Source of the DNA: Tubiluchus corallicola
Taxonomy: Eukaryota; Priapulida; Priapulimorpha; Priapulimorphida; Tubiluchidae
Assembly: GCA_030141605.1 (NCBI GenBank)
Contig: JAQGDQ010000336.1
Coordinates: 1 to 64,000 of the forward strand
DNA: 64,000 nucleotides
Direction of reading: 5' to 3'
Shown: positions 1 to 43,547 of the stretch, in pieces
Numbering within the stretch: the first letter of the stretch is position 1
Layout of the letters: each line of letters starts with the position of its first letter
Position numbers and translations under genes: made by a program
The notes under the pieces: model-generated
Told to the model about the DNA's origin: nothing
The model's database searches: none
The model's input: the letters and a program-made list of their open reading frames with translations, nothing else

Positions 1-1610
1 ACACTTCACTGAACTTAATACCTCCTGTCTGTAGCACATTAGCTGAAAGAATTCTGTTTCTGTACTTATATTCATATTTTCAGATAGCCAGTATATGTGT
101 GTGTATAGTTTTCGCCATCAATGGCCCTGGTCATTTTTGAAGAACTTGCACAAATAACCTTACGCGAACAAAAATATGATCACGTCTGGGTCAGTTTGAA
201 AAAATATCAGTACTTAGTTCCCATTTTTAACCCTTTCAGTCCTAAATTATTTTTTAATATGAAAAATTTTTTTGGCTTGGTGCTTTTGTTCAGTATGACC
301 ATCTTGTTTACACATAATAATTTTTTTTCTACCTGTACAAAGTCATCTCTAAAGTACTGTACTTTGCACAGTTTTTGTGCTATGTAGATTTTTTAATTTG
401 CCATTTTATCACTATTTTTAGTCTATTGTTATTGGCTTAAATCAAAATAACTATTAACAGATCAAATAACTGTCAGTTTTAAAATTTTATTAATTTTAAA
501 GGCAGAAAATGTTCTCGTATCCCATGGGATACAACGGATATGAAAGGGTTAATGCGCCTGAACATTACTGTTTTAAGATATTGTATGTCTTCTTTTTGGA
601 AGGTGAGCCAAAGCTTTCACCAAAATTAAATTTAAGTTTTGACTAATTGCAGCATTAAACCTTGCATTATTATCTATGCTTCGAATTATTTCCGTTCTCT
701 GAAGGACATGCAGTTTTCGTTATTTATATATTAGGCACAGAATTATTCAAAATTACATGTATTGTTATTACTGTTATTAGCTAATAATCGTTTAAGCATG
801 TTAGAATGGTATGTTCGTGCCTATCATGCATAAAAGTGCTACATCTTTAATTGTCTGATCTCGGCTGTTACATTTTTTCCAGTTGTGGTGGTTTTATAGA
901 TACTCTCTTAGTTAAACTTGGGAAATGTAAAAAAGTTTGAGTAATTGTTATTGCAAAAAAAACAAATGTGTTAAGAGTTTTTCTGTTATTCTTATTTATG
1001 TGTGTGTAAAATGCACGCAGCAAGATTATCAAATTATCAAACTAATGTTAAGAGTAATAAGACAAGTTTCAACAGAATATTCTGCTTCAATAGAAGAACT
1101 ATCCAGAACTCTTACAATGACTTTTGTTAAGCGTTATATATTGATATATATTCACAATTTTGCGCTGTTTAATGATTTGTTAAAAATGTGAGCAAGACAT
1201 GTGACAATATTTCTCTGCAAAATGAAGGACATTAACTGTGTAGAAATTTCTCTAAATGTTAATGCGCACACTGTTAGGCACAGTAAAGCATGTAAGTAAA
1301 GGATTGTCGCAAAAACTGGTTGTTGACTACTAGTAACCAAAATAGTATCCCCGATTCACTGCAGTATAATAGTAATTTTCGTCTGATTGAAAGCTTGTCT
1401 TAAAAAGTTGATCTTCAATTCAGTGAAAAATGTTTTTCTAATAGGTAATAGTCAATGTTACAATAGTTAATAGTTATTCCTGTCAGTAACTTTGCACAAA
1501 TTTACATTTTAACTGTTATTAATTAGTGCACTCTCTTAATCTCTATATTTATTGTTTGAAACAGTTGTTGTTTGTATTTCTAATTTGTTTGTGTTATTTA
1601 CTCTTTTTAG
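1..1610 (+). other. PKC intron (5' part) upstream of the C1A exon
   Basis: No PKC C1A or pseudosubstrate codons were found, so this is read as intron running to an exon left of the window. It carries the piggyBac-like MITE at 227-552. The short open frames here are low-complexity and unsupported. Confidence 0.6.
227..552. mobile_element. piggyBac-like MITE with TTAA target sites
   Basis: The sequence starts TTAACCCTTTCA (227-238) and ends with its exact complement TGAAAGGGTTAA (541-552). TTAA flanking a CCC-starting inverted repeat is the hallmark of piggyBac insertion. The 318-bp interior has no transposase and contains a perfect 16-bp palindrome, GTATCCCATGGGATAC, at 517-532. Non-autonomous. 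Confidence 0.75.
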
Positions 1611-34924
<33,314 letters not shown>

Positions 34925-37052
34925 AAATTAAAGCTGTTTTGTTAGGCAAGTCAATTAATTATTTCGTTAGGTTACTCAAGGGTATTTCTAGTCTCATATT
35001 CTTCTGGTTTTAAATCCAGTATGTTCCGTTCCTTATTGAAACATGCTCAAATGTTAACAGACTGCTATTTAGTTTGTTCATACTACTGTTTCTGGAACAA
35101 ACTATTTTAATATGACACCTACACGTGGACTCGTTTACTGCATCTATGCTTGAATCAGCTTAAATTTTCGTTATCACGTTATTATTACTTTATTTTATGC
35201 CATTAGCATCAAAACTTTATCTAGCAAATCCGTGGCTTTATCTTTGACTTGGTGTGACACAACAAAAAAAAATTGAACATGTTACAAATGTTTTTTACAA
35301 AAGTGTTGGTAATAGTTCTTGAGTAGTAGAATATTCGGGTTCATTCTAGTCTGGTAATATTATATTCTTTTATTAACTAAATTTTCATTAGTTAAAATTG
35401 GATTTGCCAATATGTTTTGTTTTTCTCAGTCTGATGCTTTTGATGCATATCTGCTTATAACAGTGAATCATCTATCAGCTATTTCCCAAATCTTTGTATG
35501 TAATTGCTTCTTAATAGTTTGGGTTGTCAAATGAAACGAATTCATCGCTGATTGAGCTTGTCCATTTCCAGTATGTGACTGTAACAATCGATATTTGTAG
35601 TAATTATTGATTTTTGTTAATGCTAATGAATTTTTGCTTGTTGGGTGAAAGTCAAATTTATAATTCAAATACACTTTTTTGTACAAAAACATGTGATGGT
35701 CAAACTCCTAATTATGTGTGACAGCATTTTAAAAAGATTTAATTAGATCATTATAGTATAGATATATAGAAATATATGTATTGTAATATTTACAATCATG
35801 TTATAAAGTATTATGTGTTAAAGATAAAGTCAGTACCATATTATTATTTACTATTTATACATATATATTCTATTCTATTTGTATTTTCTTGCATAATGGC
35901 AACTGCACAAGCACTCATATGGGTGTTGTGTATTATACTAATATATGACTAATACACTTATGCATGGCTAAGTTAATTAACTGTAAGTTGCAAACGTGTA
36001 TTGTTGTTATGTACAAATTTTTGAACACCTTAAATGCACTTTTTAACTACACCTTAGGGTAATAAGCAAGTACAGTCTGTTATACTGCCTGGAGAATGCT
36101 GACAATGTGGTTCACGTTACTCTGTATCTAACCATTCATTACTGCTGTTAAACGATGTACGATTTTCAGATATGGTTTAGTGAAATACAATGTTAGATAC
36201 TCTAGTATAGTTTGTGTAGCGTGTGTATCTGATTCTTAGCTGAACTTCTTCTCAAGGTAGGCATAGATGTACTATTGCTATTGAACTATTGAAAATTAGC
36301 AGTATGTGTGACTGTATGGATAAAAAAGCATGCTACATTGCTTTGACTTTGCTTGTGTAAGTTTTGTTATTGTAAATTTTAATAATTATTATAGCATGTC
36401 TGTGAAAGCAGTTACATATTTTTCAATATTGTTCCTTTTGTTTTTTCCAGCATAGATAGTTGGTAATTTAGATTTAATATCTTGGTGTTTAGTAAGTTAG
36501 CCATAAAAACTCTTGTTCTTACCAAGAGGAGGAAAAATCTATTAACGTTTTCATTGTTCTGTCAACTTTGTAATGGTTGACCTGCTATTTTATTGAATTT
36601 AGTTTAAATTTATTACACACCTCACATTATTATTTTTTAGTTTTGTATATAATATATAAACAGAATATATAAAATTTTGTTGTACCCATTTGGTTTTTTG
36701 TTGTTTGTTCAAAATACTTTGTTAACTAGTTTATTTGGTGCTTTTCTTATCTATGTTCATCTCAGTCATTTTTGTTACCGGTTTTTAAGCTGCTATATAA
36801 CAAACATTTTATTTTTATCTCGCATTAAAAACTGTTTCTTTCTTTTCAGTAAAATAATATAGAAACTTGTTTGAATAATATTTGAAATCGCCTAGAATTA
36901 TTAGTTTAGTTGATATGGCTTTGAGAATGATTGTATTTCTGACTGTATGCCATGTTAGGTAGTAGTGCTCTAATTATGGTCTGTTATCAATATCAAAATT
37001 TGATTAATTGCATAATGATAATGTAAATGTTTCAAATTACATGTTCATTTTA

Positions 37053-37058
37053 AATAAA
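37053..37058 (+). promoter_or_regulatory. Candidate poly(A) signal for PKC exon B transcripts
   Basis: AATAAA, the first exact hexamer downstream of the TGA at 34924. The intervening 2.1 kb is AT-rich with no coding signal and may be a long 3' UTR. A weaker ATTAAA lies near 36826. Position only; no transcript evidence. Confidence 0.35.
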
Positions 37059-37379
37059 ATATTCTGTTAAAATATATAAAATTTTGTTCATATATTTGTT
37101 TGTTGCAGGGAGGCCTTTTACCATTTGAAACAGCTGTTCAAGGCCTGGGTGGTCCTTTTGTAATCTACATTACTATTATTAATGTTAATACTAATGGGAT
37201 GTTTTTACTAATTACTAAACTTAATTGGCATTAATCATAATTACTAACCACTTGATTGCTAGTACTCACAGTAATTACTCAAAATATGCTATGTAATGTG
37301 GTAAGCTCATGGCTAACTGTTGCTCCATTCATAGTTCAGTCATCTTAAATACTGGAGCATCCACCACATCTTCAGACAG

Positions 37380-37815
37380 TGAATTCCAGCATCGAGCCTA
37401 CATCAATCATACCACCAGGATCTTGTAAGCTTAATCCTCTCTCTAGCTCCTGTAGCACAAGAGCAGTATAGCTTTAATATCTTTGAGTGATCCTAATAAT
37501 CAAGTCGTTGAGTCTTCTAACCAACCTAGCTTTCAGTCTTTCAGCTTTCTCAATACTGTTCATATCCAAATTCCTAAGACAGGTCTTGTCATGAACATAT
37601 CTAAATTGGTGATCATATTGTCATATAAAAGACAAAGTTCTTGTAACATCTTTTTTGTCACACCAATGATACTATTAAAAAAGATTTGCTATCTTGGGTA
37701 CAGTCATCAGTTGTTTATGAAGCTTCAAATCATTGTCAATGACAAAACCACGGTCCTTTTCCTCAAATCCTTTGTCACTGCAGCCAATTCTGATACTGCC
37801 TCTCTACTGTCAATG
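37380..37815 (-). mobile_element. LINE reverse-transcriptase remnant (CR1/Jockey-like)
   Basis: On the minus strand the codons read EKDRGFVIDNDLKLHKQL near 37770-37700, matching the conserved 'ekDLGv.id..LkF..h' block after the RT catalytic region. Further down, after frame changes, IEKAERLKARLVRRLNDL matches the 'iEkvQrrA.klI..l' block. Several stops and frame shifts: a dead fragment between PKC and the coiled-coil gene. Confidence 0.5.
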
Positions 37816-37999
37816 TAATTATGTGTTTTTAAACAGTTATTTTCATGTGACTTTTAAATGAAAACAAGTTAACAAAAGCATTTATAACACTGATTGCACG
37901 GAAATATAAAAAGAAATGCAGTGTAAATATCTTCAGTACTGCCTTTAGTAATGCATTCCGAAATGGGGGTCCAATTTGTAATAATATAATAACCTGCCA

Positions 38000-38085
38000 A
38001 CTCTCACGCATTAGGGGTGTGTCACATGCATTTTAAGTCTTTCACACATGCAAATGCATTAGGTGTGTGTCACACGCATTCCACA
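38000..38085 (+). repeat. Short tandem duplication
   Basis: CACGCATTAGGGGTGTGTCA CATGCATT is followed about 45 bases later by ATGCATTAGGTGTGTGTCAC ACGCATT. Intergenic. Confidence 0.6.
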
Positions 38086-38581
38086 ATTTCACGTACAAGT
38101 TTGCAAACCACCTAGCTTGAATGGCTTCCTTTGCCATCAGTACCAAGCACAACATAATTAGTAGCACTACTCTCAATAACACAGTAGCATTAATTTTGTG
38201 AGTCTCATGATGTATATTATATTAAAGGGTATTGCATTAGTTTTATTGAAAATTAAGCACTTATGGGTGAAATTGAGCCTTTTTGGTGTATACAAAAGAA
38301 CATGTATATATAAAGCATGGTGAAGTCTAATAACAGCTAAAAAAGCTCACGGGTACTTTAAAATTACCTTAAATTTTTTTTTACTCAATTTTTTGATAAT
38401 TTGATTTTGATACCTAAAAAAGTAGAAATTTTCGGGGCATAATTTGCCCCCTCGTCCGGATTCCTGCCAAGGGCGAGACGAATACCGGTTTCCATGTTTC
38501 ACACTCATTCTTACTTAAAATGGTTGGCAGTTGTATATCCGCCATAAGTTACAGCAGATATTACTTTCTAACATAGTAGAT

Positions 38582-38649
38582 GGATATTACTGTTTTGTTC
38601 CCTGTAGATGGCGCGGTCGACGGTGCGCTGAACAGGGAATGTAATATCC
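38582..38649. promoter_or_regulatory. Inverted repeat in the promoter/5' UTR of the coiled-coil gene
   Basis: GGATATTAC..TTCCCTG (38582-38604) faces CAGGGAA.GTAATATCC (38633-38649), with a CpG-rich loop (ATGGCGCGGTCGACGGTGCG). It lies 117-184 bases upstream of the ATG at 38766. It may be a small palindromic element or part of the promoter; function unknown. Confidence 0.4.
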
Positions 38650-38765
38650 GTCACGCTCTTGTTGGAAGCAGACGAGTGCAGCGGCTGATTCTGTGGCTAA
38701 TTTGGTGACTTTTTGTTACACAGTTTGTATTGTAGAGTTAATGATCCTTTAACATCGATAATCTG

Positions 38766-38899
38766 ATGTCTACTTCTAGTTGCTTGCCGACTAAACTGGT
38801 GTCTTCGGACCTTTCGCTGCCGAATTTGGTAACGAGAGTTTCCAATTTGCACAAACAGCAAACAGATGAAATAGCAAGGCGACAAAATGACTTAAAAAA
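38766..38899 (+). CDS. CCDC122: Coiled-coil gene exon 1 (start codon)
   Basis: ATG at 38766 is the first in frame after a CpG-containing upstream region. It encodes MSTSSCLPTKL then LHKQQTDEIARRQNDLK, followed by donor GTATGT. Ends in phase 2. Confidence 0.65.
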
Positions 38900-41439
38900 G
38901 TATGTTAGGGCACTTATACGCTCATTTTAGACACTTCATTACTATTAATTTTTACTAAGTTTATATATTATTATGGAAACACATTACTAATACATTAGTG
39001 GTTAGTGGTTACTTGCATGCAATGCTTTCGAGCTGAATTTTATTTCATTGGTGGTATAAGTTGGTCGAATCACTGTCAAACCTCAAATGTAGCAAACTAT
39101 GCACAGATCATCAATTGCCTGATAAAAACTGACACCATTATAAAATGTGACTCACGGCTTGACTTGTTTTCTAAAATTATTAAAATTAAGGTTTCTTAAA
39201 TTATTAAAATTAAAATGTGGTCAGTGACGGAAATTAAGTTTGCTTTAAACTTTGTGCAGTAAATGACTGCTATACGTTGGTTGTCTGTAGAAGCAAGAAA
39301 AAGTTATTTACAAGGTGATGTAATTTAGCTCACCCAGTCTTAGTGCTATTTTACAAGTATTTAAGAGAAACGTTAATTATGTATGCTCTTCCAAGTTTAT
39401 TTCAGCCTCCAGGGACAGCCAACTCCCATGCTAATACTAATGATAAATAATAACTATATGTATGTATTTTAGATTAGAAATCAGAATGAATAAAATTCAA
39501 GAGAAGGTGAATTTTGCTGAAGCTACAGTGACATCATTAAATAGACGATTGTGTGTTGCAGAACAGTCGGGCCTACAAATAATTCTCAGGTATAGTGCCA
39601 CTTGTTTCAGGGAGAAAAGTAGGCAAGTCAGACTAAATACTATGTTTCTGTGATTATTACCTATTGGCTATTGTAGTAATATCACTAATCTAATTTTGAC
39701 AAATCTAACAAATACAGAATGGAAATGGTTAGAAAGTATTCAGTTTAAGGCGTTAACAAAATTGTTGTGTCAAAAAACGACCCCTTACTGGGACATTTTA
39801 GCTCAAGTGAACTGCTGGCCGATTAAAAGTAGAGTTGAGTACAAAAAGTTAATATTTCATCATCATTTAATGAATTCTGATGATGATCGAATTACTAAAC
39901 AAGTAGTTATGGAACAAAAATAGATTGTATGAACAATGCTGGTATGATGAGATTGTAAAAATTGCTAACTATTATGAAATAAACAGTAGTGATATGGAAC
40001 AAGTGGAACAATGGAAAAAGATGGTTAGAAATAATTTGTTTATAGTAGCTTAAGTCAAGTAAATGTTTGGGGTTAGCGCTCTTGATCTATACGAAACGAA
40101 TGTGGAAGTCATGAGAAGAATCATTGAGTGTAGTACGGCCATGAGGGATTTCAGAAATGAATGTGGATTCGCGATATGAAGGTCTATACAGTGTATATAG
40201 ATCCTCCAGTCGTTCCTAGAGTGATTGTTTGCTGAATTGCAACTAGGATCAAGACTGAACCACTAAAAAAACCCACTAAATTTCTTTATAATAAAACTCA
40301 AATGTCGCAGGTCCAAAGTTATTAGAGTTTAGTTAATGAAGAAAATCAATATTATACAAAGTTATAATTTTCATTAATTCCTATATCATTCTACGTTCAT
40401 ATTTAAACAATAATGAATATTATTATTTTCATATATCACATAGGTGCTACACTATGACAGTACTGTATGCACATTTCATAACATTTATTTTAAGAAATTT
40501 GAGCTCGCTGCTGTTCACAACCAAAATTTGCGATACTGTCGTCCAACTAGAGGAAAATAATTAGGCTAATTTGAACTATTGGCTGTGCCTACAGATTAAA
40601 TTTGCTGCTACTGTTGGTCGACAATAAAAAATACCACATGTACATATTATCGCGTGAAGCCTTTTGTACTCTTCAATTATGATTCAAAAATTGTAACTAC
40701 CATCATATAGTTATAATCAATGTTGAGCCAGTACTAATTTAATATGCCATTTTGGTATTAATTTTTTTAACAAGTTTTCATTTATTTTTGAGCACTTGTT
40801 TTTTGTGACATTTTGCTCAATTCGTGTTATTAGCACTTAGCTGCTTTTCCTTGACTTCAGTTGTACAAAACTAAAAACACAAATAGAAGAATGTATAGAA
40901 AATAATGTGAAGCTACTGGGAGAACTAGATAGCAAGACTTCCGAGCTAGCATTTCATCAAAAGGCATATCAGTTATATCGTGACAAAATGTCTATTCGTG
41001 TATCAAAGGTAACAAACTTATATATAATCTGTTGGCAACTCATCACTAAATTACCAGTTACTGTCATAATGGCTGTAATGAATTTCCTTTGGGTTACAAA
41101 AACTAAGCCTACGTACTTTTCACAAGTTCAAATAATTGAAAGTGACCAAATCTCACAAATTTAGTTTTAAAGTTTTTACGCTTTGTTTTATTAAGTTTTC
41201 TTACAACATTGTAACTTTAATACCATATAATTTTTAAACCATAACTATAAATCAAGACGATTTTGGAAATCAATAGGAACTTAAATAATGTTGCTTAAGT
41301 ATTTATATCATCGGGTTGGTTTAAGGTGCAAGAAATTGAAATAGATGCATACCACCAAATAGAGATGTGGAAGAACACAGTTGAGATGCTGCAGGCTGAA
41401 ACACAAGAATTACAGAAGACAATGGATGGTGCCAATTGA
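38766..41439 (+). CDS. CCDC122: Small coiled-coil protein, CCDC122-like, gene span
   Basis: Four exons (38766-38899, 39473-39589, 40861-41008, 41326-41439) splice with consistent phases (2, 2, 0) and canonical borders into 170 residues ending in TGA. The protein is almost entirely heptad-like and rich in Lys, Glu and Gln. Blocks HKQQTDEIARRQ and CTKLKTQIEECIENNVKL, followed by AYQLY and a terminal ETQELQ, line up in order with the N-terminal part of CCDC122 as I remember it. The vertebrate protein is longer, so this is either a short member or lacks unrecognised 3' exons. Function in the family is poorly defined. It converges on the GGA gene. The name is tentative; the gene itself is well supported by splicing. 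Confidence 0.6.
39473..39589 (+). CDS. CCDC122: Coiled-coil gene exon 2
   Basis: After GTATTTTAG, before GTATAG. It encodes LEIRMNKIQEKVNFAEATV and SLNRRLCVAEQ, a heptad pattern. Phase 2 in and out. Confidence 0.7.
39696..40053 (+). mobile_element. LINE ORF2 C-terminal remnant in intron 2 of the coiled-coil gene
   Basis: Codons include EWKWLESIQFKALTKLL, TPYWDILAQVNCWPIKSRVE and LMNSDDDRITKQVV, the region after the RT domain in non-LTR retrotransposons ('TPY..IL.E...WPI..RI.Y'). At about 39918 the frame shifts by one, and the match continues (RLYEQCWYDEIVKIA, then EQWKKMVRNN) to a stop at 40051-40053. The 5' part of the element is absent. Confidence 0.65.
40861..41008 (+). CDS. CCDC122: Coiled-coil gene exon 3
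   Basis: After TTGACTTCAG, before GTAACA. Encodes 49 full codons from CTKLKTQIEECIENNVKLLG to RDKMSIRVSK. This is the best-conserved block for the family assignment. Confidence 0.75.
41326..41439 (+). CDS. CCDC122: Coiled-coil gene exon 4 with stop
   Basis: After GGTTTAAG (a weak acceptor with a short pyrimidine tract), 37 codons from VQEIEIDAYHQIEMWKNTVE to TMDGAN and TGA at 41437. A GGTGCC just before the stop could act as a rare donor to a further exon, but none was found. Candidate AATAAA at 42022. Confidence 0.65.
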   Translation: MQEIEIDAYHQIEMWKNTVEMLQAETQELQKTMDGAN

Positions 41440-43454
41440 AAAACTGAGTATTAAAAAGCAGATGTACTGATCTGCTCATATTAATAATTCAATATTGTAA
41501 GTACGAGTAACGTTATGTAACTTACATGTGAATGCACAACTACATATCAGGTTGTGCGAGAATATAGTACAGGATAATTGTGATGTAGCTTTAACAAATA
41601 ATTTCATATAGATTCGCCTCAAAAATTTTGTCTTAAAAATGGGTAACTGCAACACTTTCTATTAGTTTGGCCACTTATTTTTAATGTGCTTGTCATTGCA
41701 CCTCTACATCGAAACAAATGTGTTTCATGTTACTTTTCCGTAGTGGCTTCATAATGCATAGTTTTCATAGTTTTCTATATTGCATTCACACTATAATATT
41801 AGTTCTATGATACTGAATTGAAGACGTTCACTTTCTGTATCATAATTAAGCTGAACTTCATACATAAAATACGAATAGCAAGTTACGAAAACTAGATTCG
41901 TAGTCTATGTACACAGTATTTATAGAAAAAAACCACATGTAACATTGTGAGTGTATTATGCTTTATGGTCAAGTTTATATTTGCATATAATTATTAATAG
42001 GTACCACATAACAGGAACGATAATAAATGGGTAACACTTCACTCTTTTTGCATGTACATGTAAAGGCTTTATATGTAGTCCGTTCATGGATTTTAGTTGC
42101 ACACTTAAAACAAGACAACAAATGGTTACTATCTATATATCTATATGGTATGCGAATAACATTATTGCATGTAGTTAGTAAATGTAGGTGCTACAAAGTT
42201 CAATGTGACACTGTAAATTCATTTGCATTGTTCAGTTAGCCACAGCGATGCAAGGATTTTACAAGGATATCTGTGAAACTCCAAAAAGTAATATAATACT
42301 TACAATCTTACAACTCGTAGTACGTTTGTAACAAGTAAATTTGCAGTTAACAGTGCAATAATTACTGTTGGTTATGTCAAATACAATAACAATAATCCCA
42401 TATAACAAAAATAATTAGTTAATTATTCCATAATGTTTATGCTCATTAAGCACAGAATCGATGTATTAAAAATTAAAATAACGTTTATACATACATTGAA
42501 AATGTAAAAGAAAATGACAATAAACTGAAGTCTCTGCACTGTACATTTAATTCCTAAATATAAAATTGTTTTCAAGCAACATTTTTTGAAGGTCTTTCAA
42601 CACCACATTTTTAAAAAGAAAAAAACGCGAAGTTAAGTGACAAAAGAAACTCTGCCTGCGCTGACAGATATCATCACAAGTGTCAGCAGTTACGAAGTTT
42701 TACTCTTTGTAGGGTTTGTAGGAACCCTCTGTTTTGTACATGATGTCAGATGATCACTTCCACTGTGATGCTCACAAATTGTATAGTACATAAAGTAGCA
42801 TTAAGCTTTGTTTTGGCTAAATATGCCACCATTGGTTAGGATAAAACAACTCATGTTGATGAAATATTTAGTTGTCTGACATCATGTTGCATTATTTTGT
42901 TGGCCACCTGAATTAACTGTCTGATTTGACCCCTTGCCTTGTGTTGTCAATCAGTTTTGATGCGTTAGTGTTACAATTCAAATGAGAAATATGAACCCTG
43001 CTAGTGATAATAGCCACTAGATTTCAAGTATCCAACCACTAAACACTCTTTTAATTTATACAGGGCACTTTCAGTAAACAACGAAATATTCTTATATTAA
43101 AAGAGCGCGGAGAGCTTCGTTTTCGTCATTTTTTTATTTTCGTATTAATCTCCCAAGAAGCAACAATGTTTCTCGCATGACTGTTGAATCTTGTAGTTGA
43201 AACTACCAAGATACGTAAATGTCTTGAACTTATTTACTTTGTAGTTAAATTCCAAAATGCATAACTTTCTTAAACTCATTTAACTGCTTGATTAGTACTC
43301 TGCTAACGACTTTATAGTTCTAAAAAAATCCACAAATAGTTACACATGCCTTATGTAGTATACAACCATATTTCTTGAAGAATACATGGATAAAAGAAGC
43401 AAAGGAATGAAGAACTGTCCATAAGTTGGAGTGTCCAAGATGCCATGACCTTAT
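41440..43454. other. Convergent intergenic region
   Basis: Between the coiled-coil gene stop and the GGA stop. Contains AATAAA at 42022 (plus) and TTTATT at 43133-43138 (AATAAA on the minus strand, about 320 bases past the GGA stop). No coding signal or repeat family recognised. Confidence 0.55.
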
Positions 43455-43547
43455 CTAAGGGAATGGAAAAGTATCTACATCTCCCGTCTCTACAAATGGC
43501 TTGTCGTTGATTGTAAATATAATCTTGTACTTAAGCTTGATCTTCTC
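43455..43547 (-). CDS. GGA: GGA exon 17: end of GAE domain and stop
   Basis: After TAATGTAG (minus strand), encodes EKIKLKYKIIFTIND and ETGDVDTFPFP, then TAG. It matches the last beta strands of the gamma-ear fold ('EKVRLRYKLTF...GDVDQFP'), but stops right after FP, slightly shorter than in vertebrates. Confidence 0.9.
   Translation of the reverse strand, partial: EKIKLKYKIIFTINDKPFVETGDVDTFPFP

Noticed and set aside
121-387. 88-codon plus-strand frame at the left end
   Set aside because: It runs into the piggyBac-like MITE, has low-complexity Phe/Leu content and matches no family.
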